Assembly (NCBI GenBank): GCA_965246925.1
Contig: OZ251994.1
Span: forward strand, 3,348,001 to 3,412,000
Source of the DNA: JANPPS01 sp965246925
GTDB taxonomy: Bacteria > Pseudomonadota > Alphaproteobacteria > Acetobacterales > Acetobacteraceae
DNA: 64,000 bases
Reading direction: 5' to 3'
How positions within the stretch are numbered: the first letter of the stretch is position 1; each line of letters opens with the position of its first letter. This document shows, piece by piece, positions 53,451 to 60,549 of this stretch. The position numbers and the translations under genes were made by a program. The notes under the pieces were generated by a model. It was not told the origin of the DNA, did no database searches, and was given only the letters and a program-made list of their open reading frames with translations.

Positions 53451-54361
53451 ATGAACCTGTCAGGGCTTTTCTGCCAGTTGCACAGGGAGTCTTCCACCAC
53501 CTGCATGCCCACTTTCAGGTCGGCTTCCAACTCCGTGATCCAGTTCTCCAGCAATGCTTCGTCGATGGCAGCATGGCGGTTATTTCCAAACAGCAGCCGC
53601 GCGCCTCGTAAAGGCCCCGTGGAACCTTTGAGGTAGGCCGCTCCTGGCTCGATCGGGGCGAGGCCGAGCCGCCCCAGCAACGCCAGGAAGTCAAACCTCG
53701 CCAACCGTCCGAAACGGGCAACCTTCAAACTCGTGTAGAATTCCTTGAAGATGGAATGCGGGTCGTTGCCGCCGGTGTGAACAAGGGCGGCAAATCGATG
53801 CTTGTTCGATTTCGCTGGCCCTATCCATGCGACGTAGCTGGAGACGACAGCTCCTGTCCCGGCCGCACCGGCGCGGAGGCTTTCGTACTTACGATGATTG
53901 CCGAACGCGCCGCCGATGCCCGTAATGTTAGTTTCAAGCCATAGACTGAATGCGCCGGGTGACCCGCTTACCCTGCTCCATGTCCAAGTCAGTCCGCCGC
54001 TCCCGGCATAAACGTCTCGAAGCCGCCTCCATCCCCAGCGTGGGTGCTTCCCGAAATGGGTGGCAAGGAAAATGAGCCATACAGCTTCGTCGAGCTGCCC
54101 CGCATTTGCGTGGTAAACGGCCCCGCGCTCCGGATCGAACATCTCTGAAGCAGGATCTGCGCGCCGCTGGTCGGCGGGCCTCGACCTGATTGCCTGGGTG
54201 TAGTCGAGCCGCCGCATGCTGGCGACCATCTGCATGGCAAGCGCGAGGCGCCGCTCATTCGTCCCGATACCGGGTAGCGGCCGCTTGCTCTGGGAGAAGG
54301 CTGCCAGCGACGCGTCGAGGCGATCCAGAAGGGGTTTTCGGCTGGGCCACACCGGAGCCAT
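53435..54361 (-). CDS. Alpha-glutamyl/putrescinyl thymine pyrophosphorylase clade 3 protein
   Basis: A 308-residue protein that I recognise by overall pattern: MRRLDYTQAIRSRPADQRRA, AVWLIFLATHFGKHPRWGWR, AFGNHRKYESL, AVVSSYVAWIGP, FGRLARFDFLALLGRLGLAP and GMQVVEDSLCNWQK. The family is predicted (Iyer, Aravind and colleagues) to have a helix-hairpin-helix glycosylase-like fold. Its phage relatives attach amino-acid or polyamine groups to hydroxymethylpyrimidines. It starts one base after the stop of the thymidylate-synthase homologue and is convergent with the antitoxin gene (16 bp overlap). Confidence 0.75.
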   Translation of the reverse strand: MAPVWPSRKPLLDRLDASLAAFSQSKRPLPGIGTNERRLALAMQMVASMRRLDYTQAIRSRPADQRRADPASEMFDPERGAVYHANAGQLDEAVWLIFLATHFGKHPRWGWRRLRDVYAGSGGLTWTWSRVSGSPGAFSLWLETNITGIGGAFGNHRKYESLRAGAAGTGAVVSSYVAWIGPAKSNKHRFAALVHTGGNDPHSIFKEFYTSLKVARFGRLARFDFLALLGRLGLAPIEPGAAYLKGSTGPLRGARLLFGNNRHAAIDEALLENWITELEADLKVGMQVVEDSLCNWQKSPDRFIHFTG

Positions 54362-54362
54362 C

Positions 54363-55346
54363 CTAAAGCCTCAACGAACGCTGCTTGGGGTCACGGGGCG
54401 AGAGTGGCTTCAGTGTCCTGCGCCCGTCGATAAAGGGTTTGTATCGCTTGCAGTCCATCGCGGAACTCAGTGCGTCTATGCGCTGCTCATCACCAGTCGC
54501 ATCGAAAACCTGCAACAACCTGACGATGTCCGACCAATACGGCGCAACGTTCAAAGTGTCGGGATCCAGGTGCTCCCCGAGGCGAATCCGCCGTTCTGCC
54601 TCGAGCACGTGGCCGATGGAGACCCAAGGATCCCCAGACGGCATTTCCGGCATCTCGATCCTGGGTTGGACAGCCTCTGCGACGTACAGTTCCGCCCCCT
54701 CTCGGTGGTCCTCGTAGAGGTGCATGCTGCCGACGAAATGCCGATAGGTCCCGATCTCGTATCCCAGGGAACGGGCGACGATCTCTTGGAACATCGTGAA
54801 GCAGAAGATGTCGTGTGGTAGCCCAAGATAAGCGTCGTTGGACCTCATCGTGGTGACCATGTGGAGCAGGCTGTCGCGAACAAGGAATTGGAAAGTTGTC
54901 GTGCAAGGGATTTCCGGAAAGGGGCGGCTCAGGTCGTTGGCGTCAAACAGGTGTATGACGGCCCGTCGCGAAGACGGTCTTGCCCGTAGGAGCGCAAGCA
55001 CGTTGGCAACCTGATCCTGGCCGTGGAGATTGAAGAGCCGGGAGCCATATCCCCCGTGCACGGTTAGGCCATCCTCGGTCTCCTGTTCGTAACGGGAGAT
55101 GTAGCGGCTTATGAAGGCGAGCTGGTTGTCGCGGGTAAGATACCAGAGCAGCTCCCCAATGGCGCTGAACGGCTTGCCACGCATTTCTGTCCGGCTAAGC
55201 CGCGCTCGCGGCTTATGTAGCACTATGGATACGCCGATCAGCTCACGTGTCGAGTTTCGCGACGTCTGCACGATTGCCGTCTGTTTGAGGAGGATCGGAT
55301 AGAGTTCAGCGAGCGCGTCATCGAGGGTATCGCAGCTAATTTCCAT
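54363..55346 (-). CDS. Thymidylate-synthase homologue, probable dCMP (hydroxy)methylase
   Basis: A 327-residue protein of the ThyA fold. Relative to E. coli ThyA all catalytic positions shift by +2: nucleophile Cys148 (EIPCTTTFQF; ThyA C146), Arg168 and Asp171 (MRSND; R166, D169), His209 and Tyr211 (GSMHLYEDH; H207, Y209). The dUMP-selecting Asn177 is replaced by Asp179 (GLPHDI), the change that makes T4 gp42 specific for dCMP. It should therefore hydroxymethylate or methylate dCMP with methylene-tetrahydrofolate. It forms an operon with the AGPT-like gene. Confidence 0.85.
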   Translation of the reverse strand: MEISCDTLDDALAELYPILLKQTAIVQTSRNSTRELIGVSIVLHKPRARLSRTEMRGKPFSAIGELLWYLTRDNQLAFISRYISRYEQETEDGLTVHGGYGSRLFNLHGQDQVANVLALLRARPSSRRAVIHLFDANDLSRPFPEIPCTTTFQFLVRDSLLHMVTTMRSNDAYLGLPHDIFCFTMFQEIVARSLGYEIGTYRHFVGSMHLYEDHREGAELYVAEAVQPRIEMPEMPSGDPWVSIGHVLEAERRIRLGEHLDPDTLNVAPYWSDIVRLLQVFDATGDEQRIDALSSAMDCKRYKPFIDGRRTLKPLSPRDPKQRSLRL

Positions 55347-55648
55347 GGGCTAATTTCTTGGTTGGGCAACGATTGCGCTAGTGAGGACGCACGGACTGGT
55401 GGACTGGACTCCCCAGCTTCCGAGATGTCCAGGAGTCTATTCGATTTTGCCGTTGACAACCATCCCACATCGTTAACGTCGGGGTCAGCGGAATGCCCGG
55501 TCAGTTATGCCAACCAGCGTGCACGACGCACTATCCCGGCCCGAGACATTGACTGGTTTGAAACGGGGGGTGGTTACAACAAAGTAGATTTGTGGCGGTG
55601 TCGGATTGCTAGGAACGTGGCGCCTTCTTCGGCGCCGGAGGGCAAGAG

Positions 55649-56398
55649 GTGGTTCGTTTCGGCTACGGTGGGAGAGTGCTGCCCGAGGTGCTGGCCCTCG
55701 ACGTGCAACATGTCCCGACATTTACTATGGAGGCCACCGATGATGCGCCCGCGGCGAAGTTCGCCATCGAAGTCCGGGAGGGAAGGTTCCTCGTCGATGT
55801 GGAAGTGGAAAGGTTCAACGGCCACGTTGCGAACGCATTGCTGGTGCCCGCCACCGACTTGGTGCGGGTGCTGGTGGAGGTCGTCGGGTTCTCCGACGGC
55901 GTCCCCTACAGCGTCATGGTCGACCACGTCTTGCAACCCGATGGGCAACGCCAGAAAGTTGTCTTTGCCGACAGGCGCATGGCGGCGCGCTGCACGGCGT
56001 TCAGCAAGGACGATGTCGGGCGGGTGGTCAGCATGGCGGCGAGCGACCTGCGGTTGGCCCGCGCCCTTTCCGACCTGATGATGAGTCTCAGCATCCCCCA
56101 TTACTCGCCGATAAGCTGCGGGCGGGTAGCCGAAGCCATCCTGAATCTGCTCACGGGCAGCAAGGGTCCGGCCGCGTGGGCGGAGATGCGGTCGGTCCTG
56201 CGCGTCGACGAGGCATACCTGAAGCTGCTGACAGAGCATTCCAAGAAGCCACGTCACGGCGATCGTGTGAGGGTCGAGGCCGCGGTGACGACCGAGCTGC
56301 TCGGACGTGCCTGGACCCTCCTGAATCGCTACGTGGCCTACCGCCTCGGTGACGACAAGCCTCTCGACCCCCTGAACTTCCCGGTACTCGGGGGATAG
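55649..56398 (+). CDS. Hypothetical protein of the island
   Basis: A 249-residue soluble protein, not recognised. It begins at GTG with GGAGG seven bases upstream. The N-terminal half is beta-rich and acidic (EVREGRFLVDVEVERFNGHV, DLVRVLVEVVGFSDGVPYSVM), with a Cys-containing turn (RRMAARCTAF). The C-terminal half is helical (GRVAEAILNLLTG, AAVTTELLGRAWTLLNRYVA). It is divergent from the thymidylate-synthase homologue and ends before a hairpin. No membrane segment. It may be cargo of the mobile element. Confidence 0.6.
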   Translation: MVRFGYGGRVLPEVLALDVQHVPTFTMEATDDAPAAKFAIEVREGRFLVDVEVERFNGHVANALLVPATDLVRVLVEVVGFSDGVPYSVMVDHVLQPDGQRQKVVFADRRMAARCTAFSKDDVGRVVSMAASDLRLARALSDLMMSLSIPHYSPISCGRVAEAILNLLTGSKGPAAWAEMRSVLRVDEAYLKLLTEHSKKPRHGDRVRVEAAVTTELLGRAWTLLNRYVAYRLGDDKPLDPLNFPVLGG

Positions 56399-56589
56399 CG
56401 TTTCCTGCTTCGGCCGGTAGTGCCTTCGACAGTTTGCGAAGATCACGCGTTCGTTTCGCATCCATCCATGACAAAAACCTGCCACTTCGAACCGTATCGG
56501 GGCGGTGACCGACTGCCGCTGTCTGCCGTTCGGCGGCAATCGTTCACTGGAAACCCCAGTATCGTCTAGGGTTTTGGCTCGCTAGCTCT

Positions 56590-56622
56590 CCGAGTCACTC
56601 CCTCCGAAGGGGAGTGACTCGG
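56590..56622. terminator. 13-bp stem hairpin between convergent genes
   Basis: CCGAGTCACTCCC (56590-56602) pairs perfectly with GGGAGTGACTCGG (56610-56622) around a 7-nt loop. It lies between the end of the hypothetical gene (+) and the end of integrase 1 (-), so it could stop transcription from both sides. On the minus strand the reading continues into A/T-poor DNA, so a U-tract is lacking. Confidence 0.6.
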
Positions 56623-56633
56623 GACCGAAAAAC

Positions 56634-57833
56634 CTACAGATTGGCCTGTTTTCCCTGAATTTCCAGTTGGTTGTCGTTAGCGAACCTGACGAGCGCATGC
56701 GGGTTATGCCAAATTCCGGTCAGGCCATACATCTCGGCCACCTCCGGAGCGAGCTGCTTCGGCGCCCTCTTGATGTAGCGCCGGACACTCTCGCCGTCGT
56801 TCCAGTCGAACCGGATCTCCACCTCGAGGATGTCGCCCGTCAGCAGGTAGGTGTTGGTCGCGGCGGTATGCCGGAGGACGTGGAGCGTCACGCTCTCCCA
56901 GTCCGGCACCCCGACCGCCTTGGCGGCGCTGCGCAGGTGCTTGTTCACGTAGGCACCGAACGAGTTCTCGTTCGCGTGGGGCGTCCCGTCCGCACGCACG
57001 AACACGGCGTCAGCCGAGTCCTTGCGGCGGTCCAGGATGGCCGCCAGCGTTGCGATCGTCCACGGGCGCGGGTCCGGTATGGTCCGGTCCCGTACCTCGT
57101 CCTCGCCCGAACTCTTCGTGTCCCGCAGGGTGATGACGCCGCGCTCCAGATCCACGAAGCGGAACGACATCGCGTGGAGTTCGCTCCTCCTGGGTCCCTC
57201 GCCGAGGCCGACGCACAACGCGTCGGCCGCGAGCTGGTGGCCTTGACTGACCAGCAGTGCGTGCATCGCCTTGCAGTGCCTCGGCTCGAGGTACACCTCG
57301 CGCGGCTTTCCTTCCCTCAAGGTCGGGAAGCACGGGGCGGGACAGCCCCGCTTCAAGCCGAAGTGGCCGTGGGCGAAGCCCAGCGTCGCCCTTACCGTGA
57401 CGACCGCCCGCTTCAGGGTGGATTCCGCGTAGCCGGGCCTGAGGGCCTCCTTGGCCAGCCGCTCCACCATCTCCCAGTCGACGTCCTCGCACAGCGTGTC
57501 GGCGCCGATCCGCGCCAGCCATGCCCCGGCCTGGCGGATGCTGCCGGCCGAATGCCGACCCTGCCCGAGACGCTTCTGGTTCGCCTCGCCGTATGTCGCC
57601 TTCCGGGGCTTGCCGCGACCCTGGTACAGCTTCTCGGCCTGCGCCACGATCCGCGATATCTCCACCTCCGCGAGGCGCCGGTCCGTCGTGAGGGTGCTTC
57701 CCCTCAGCCGGATACCGAAGATTGTGCCCCTGAAGTGGTAGGCCCCGCCCCGCTTGAGGCGCACGAGGCGCACGCCCCGAACCGGCCTCTTCCTGCCCGG
57801 CCCCGCCATGGGGCCTGTCGTGTTGTCGTCCAT
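56634..57833 (-). CDS. Tyrosine recombinase/integrase 1
   Basis: A 399-residue phage-type integrase. N-terminal arm-binding-like region, core-binding helices, then the catalytic domain with Arg I in GLGEGPRRSELHAM, the H-x-x-R box VTLHVLRHTAATN and the nucleophile Tyr in ESVRRYIK. The ATG at 57833 has GGAGG eight bases upstream. Integrases of this type move genomic islands into tRNA or other sites. No attachment repeat could be identified in the window by eye. Confidence 0.92.
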   Translation of the reverse strand: MDDNTTGPMAGPGRKRPVRGVRLVRLKRGGAYHFRGTIFGIRLRGSTLTTDRRLAEVEISRIVAQAEKLYQGRGKPRKATYGEANQKRLGQGRHSAGSIRQAGAWLARIGADTLCEDVDWEMVERLAKEALRPGYAESTLKRAVVTVRATLGFAHGHFGLKRGCPAPCFPTLREGKPREVYLEPRHCKAMHALLVSQGHQLAADALCVGLGEGPRRSELHAMSFRFVDLERGVITLRDTKSSGEDEVRDRTIPDPRPWTIATLAAILDRRKDSADAVFVRADGTPHANENSFGAYVNKHLRSAAKAVGVPDWESVTLHVLRHTAATNTYLLTGDILEVEIRFDWNDGESVRRYIKRAPKQLAPEVAEMYGLTGIWHNPHALVRFANDNQLEIQGKQANL

Positions 57834-58314
57834 CAGTGCAACCTCCGTCCTGCCTACGCCGACCACAATGATCGGGTGAGCCCAGAACTAGGTGTGGTGC
57901 AATCCACAAGTCAAATTGATGGTAGGATAAGTAATGACAGTAATCCGGACTAATGTTTCGGTGTCCGGATGACCGGTGCTCCACGCCGGTTCCGACCCCG
58001 TTCAGGGGGAAATCCTTGCCTACTTAGACTTGCGCCCGTCTTGACCTTACATGGCATTGGAGGTTGAGCAATGGTCCCCTTATTCCGGTGAAACCAGTGT
58101 CCACTTGCACGACATCGCGGCGGGGGCCGGCTGGCAGAGCCGGACGCCATCGACCGGGGGCGCGAGAAGGATTAGTTTTGCATCGCGCAACCCGTATTTT
58201 TCACTTATCCTTGCCCCCTGCCGGACACCTTCCCAGACCGCCAGGGCAGGTTCGCACGTTTAGAATACCCGGGAACAAACGCTCTTGCCGCGGGGAATGA
58301 AATATATTTCCGGG
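57834..58314. other. Inter-integrase spacer without a gene
   Basis: About 480 bases between the start of integrase 1 and the stop of integrase 2. No frame with domain content or ribosome site; base composition is more AT-rich around 57890-57960 (TTGATGGTAGGATAAGTAATGACAG), where the integrase 1 promoter or a core site could lie. A second AT-rich patch is at 58150-58210 and another at 58290-58320. It is a natural place to look for att sequences. Confidence 0.45.
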
Positions 58315-59370
58315 CTAGAAGTCGTGATTACGTCCGCCCGCGCCTCGTCCCCAAAAGGCCAGGATCTCGGGGATCATCGTCTCCGGCGCGAGGTGCGTGT
58401 ATCGATCTGCCATCGCGAGAGAGTCCCATGCGCCGTCCACCATCAGCTTCTTGAGGCTCTTGTGCACGGCGTAGTGCCAGGACGCCCAGCTGTGGCGCAT
58501 CATGTGGAGGTGGACCCTGCGCCCGATCGCGCCGTCAGCGATGGCTTGGAAAGCCCGGTTCAACTGTGCGCCGGACACGCGGGGGTCGGAATGCCAGGGC
58601 GTCCCGTCGGCCCGGCGGAAGACCGGACCCTCCAAGCCCTGCTGCGGCAGCCCGGCAAGTGCCTCAACCGCGCGCGGCTCGAGGTCCAGGATGCGGTCCT
58701 TAACCTCCCCCGTGCGGGCCTTGATGTCCCGCAAGGTCGCACGCCCGTAGCGGAGCTGGACGTGTTGCCAGTCCAGTCCGAGCACCTCGCCCCGCCTTGG
58801 CCCCGCGGAGAACATGAACTCGAACAGGGGTGCCAGGTGAGGCGGCGACGCGGCCACGATCGCCTCGGCCTCGGGAGGCGTGAGCCACTCCTTCCGTCCC
58901 TTCGGCTGCCGGATGACCTCGAACACGGGAGGCGTGCACCAGCCGCGGATCGCACCGTGGCGAAGCACCGCCCGGACGGGGGACACGACCTCCCTGAGGC
59001 GGGTGGAGTCCGTCACGTTCGCCCGCAGCATGCGCTCGTAGGCATTGTCCAGCAGCTCCTGGTCCACCCCGTCGCAACGGATGGTTTCCAAGCCCTCCCG
59101 CCGGAGCCACACCAGGAAGCGGCCCAACCGCCACCGGGTGTCGTCGCTCCGCGGCCGCTTCAAGTAGTTGAGGGCCACGTCCGCGAACGGCCGCACCATC
59201 TTCAGCCCGTGGATGCCAGCGCGGTAGACTTCCGCCTCGCGGACCGCCCGCCGTTCTTCGGCGAGGACGGGATTGTCAGTGCCAGTGCTTTCTCGAATGC
59301 GTTGGCCACGGATGGTGCCCGATAGCCAGAGCATGCGCGTGGTGGGGAGGGTGACGATTTTGAGGGGCAT
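58315..59370 (-). CDS. Tyrosine recombinase/integrase 2
   Basis: A 351-residue integrase: N-terminal GTIRGQRIRESTGTDNPVLA, catalytic Arg in FSAGPRRGEVLGL, H-x-x-R in LHMMRHSWASW and Tyr in DRYTHLAP. It is the last gene of a five-gene operon beginning with the FtsH-like protease, and its first 169 bases overlap the 3' end of the HTH gene in another frame. It is about 40% different in layout from integrase 1, so the two probably belong to separate elements or to one composite island. Confidence 0.92.
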   Translation of the reverse strand: MPLKIVTLPTTRMLWLSGTIRGQRIRESTGTDNPVLAEERRAVREAEVYRAGIHGLKMVRPFADVALNYLKRPRSDDTRWRLGRFLVWLRREGLETIRCDGVDQELLDNAYERMLRANVTDSTRLREVVSPVRAVLRHGAIRGWCTPPVFEVIRQPKGRKEWLTPPEAEAIVAASPPHLAPLFEFMFSAGPRRGEVLGLDWQHVQLRYGRATLRDIKARTGEVKDRILDLEPRAVEALAGLPQQGLEGPVFRRADGTPWHSDPRVSGAQLNRAFQAIADGAIGRRVHLHMMRHSWASWHYAVHKSLKKLMVDGAWDSLAMADRYTHLAPETMIPEILAFWGRGAGGRNHDF

Positions 59371-59672
59371 CGGAGGCTCTCGATCAGGTGGGTGATGGCA
59401 AATTCGTCGAATAGGACGCGTCGCCCGGCCTTGATGACGGGCGGGTGGTGCCTGGCGATCAGGAGCCTCAGCGTCCGCTCCGGGACGCGCATGCGGGCCG
59501 CCGCCTCGGCGAACGTGAAAAGGGCGTGGCCGACTACGGCTTCGGGAGGCGGTCCCGTCGTCTTCTCAAGCAGGCCGTCGGCACGGTCCCGCGGTCTATC
59601 CGTCGAGGTCGAAGTCGGAACCGACCACTCGAACGACGGTGCCCTGCCGGGCGCGGCGAGGTCCGCGATCAT
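59202..59672 (-). CDS. Helix-turn-helix (excisionase/AlpA-like) protein
   Basis: A 156-residue protein whose middle (residues 50-100) is a MerR/excisionase-type DNA-binding domain: FTFAEAAARMRVPERTLRLL, RRVLFDEFAITHLIESL. The ATG at 59672 overlaps the upstream stop (ATGA). The last roughly 55 residues lie over the start of integrase 2 in another frame and look like out-of-frame translation, so the functional protein may end early or the overlap may be a real coupling device. The likely role is control of integration/excision. Confidence 0.7.
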   Translation of the reverse strand: MIADLAAPGRAPSFEWSVPTSTSTDRPRDRADGLLEKTTGPPPEAVVGHALFTFAEAAARMRVPERTLRLLIARHHPPVIKAGRRVLFDEFAITHLIESLRCPSKSSPSPPRACSGYRAPSVANAFEKALALTIPSSPKNGGRSARRKSTALASTG

Positions 59673-59887
59673 GCCGCGCCCCTTCCGTCGAGCCATGCGA
59701 GGACCACTGCCATCGAACGGTGGACGTGAATCATCCGCCCGCCGGGTAACATGAGGATCGCTCCGTCATCGGTCTCGCAGACCGCTCCCACGCCCGTGGC
59801 GGAAACTGCATGGAGCTGACCGTCGCGGTCCCGCAGTACGACGTAGCGGCCGACCCGCTCGCCTTCTTCCAGGCTACGGCAGGTCAT
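59669..59887 (-). CDS. Small conserved-looking protein, unknown
   Basis: A 72-residue protein with a compact beta pattern: GERVGRYVVLRDRDGQLHAV, AVCETDDGAILMLPGGRMIHV and a C-terminal helix MAVVLAWLDGRG. It overlaps both neighbours by 4 bp, which strongly supports translation. The shape is SH3-like or a small adaptor. Function unknown; its place between a phosphoesterase and an HTH gene hints at a regulatory partner. Confidence 0.68.
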   Translation of the reverse strand: MTCRSLEEGERVGRYVVLRDRDGQLHAVSATGVGAVCETDDGAILMLPGGRMIHVHRSMAVVLAWLDGRGAA

Positions 59888-60549
59888 GGCAGGTCCCCCT
59901 GGCGGAGCAGCAACACCTCGGCTTTGGCGAGGCCGATCACCTTGGTGCCGTGCCTCGTCACGCCGACGCAGCTCTGGTGGTGGTGCCCATGGACGACGAG
60001 GCGGACGCCCATGCCATGCGCGAGGTCGTCGAGCGCGGCGAAGCCGTGCCTGTGCGACGAGGGTGCCTCATGGGTCAGGAGGATGTCCGCCCGGGCGTCG
60101 GCCAGCGCGAGGAAGTCCTCCGGGAAGATCCCGTCCCGCTGTTTCAGCGGCACGCCCCCGCGCCACCGCTCGTGATGGGCAAGCTGCCGGACGAATCCCG
60201 CACGGCTCCGGGATACGGGCGGATCCGGGGGAAGCCAAATCCTCCGCTTGAACACGCCCGCGATCCCGGCGACCGCGAACGACCCGAGCCGGGCCACCCG
60301 GGCGTGCAGGAGGCCGTCGGGATGGTCGCCGACCAGGTTGTCCCAGAACCGAGCGAGGTCCTTCTCGTGGTTGCCGTAGAGGAAGCGGACCTCCACCCCG
60401 GCCGCGAAGACCGGGGCAAGCTCGAGGTGGATCGGCCGCACGAGGTCGCAGTCACCGAGGATCACCACTGCGTGCGACGCCTCCTCCGCCACCGCGGCGA
60501 GCAACGGACGCCACTCCCCATGCGGGTCGCCATAGATGACGAGGCTCAT
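59884..60549 (-). CDS. Calcineurin-like metallophosphoesterase
   Basis: A 221-residue phosphoesterase with the full set of metal-binding motifs: GDPHGEW (D-x-H), GDCDLV, YGNHEKD (GNHE) and VHGHHHQSCVG (GH-x-H), plus LLTHEAPSS. Members hydrolyse phosphomonoesters or diesters, including cyclic nucleotides and Ap4A. Cytoplasmic. 4-bp overlaps link it to the FtsH-like gene upstream and the small gene downstream. The substrate cannot be inferred. Confidence 0.9.
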   Translation of the reverse strand: MSLVIYGDPHGEWRPLLAAVAEEASHAVVILGDCDLVRPIHLELAPVFAAGVEVRFLYGNHEKDLARFWDNLVGDHPDGLLHARVARLGSFAVAGIAGVFKRRIWLPPDPPVSRSRAGFVRQLAHHERWRGGVPLKQRDGIFPEDFLALADARADILLTHEAPSSHRHGFAALDDLAHGMGVRLVVHGHHHQSCVGVTRHGTKVIGLAKAEVLLLRQGDLP

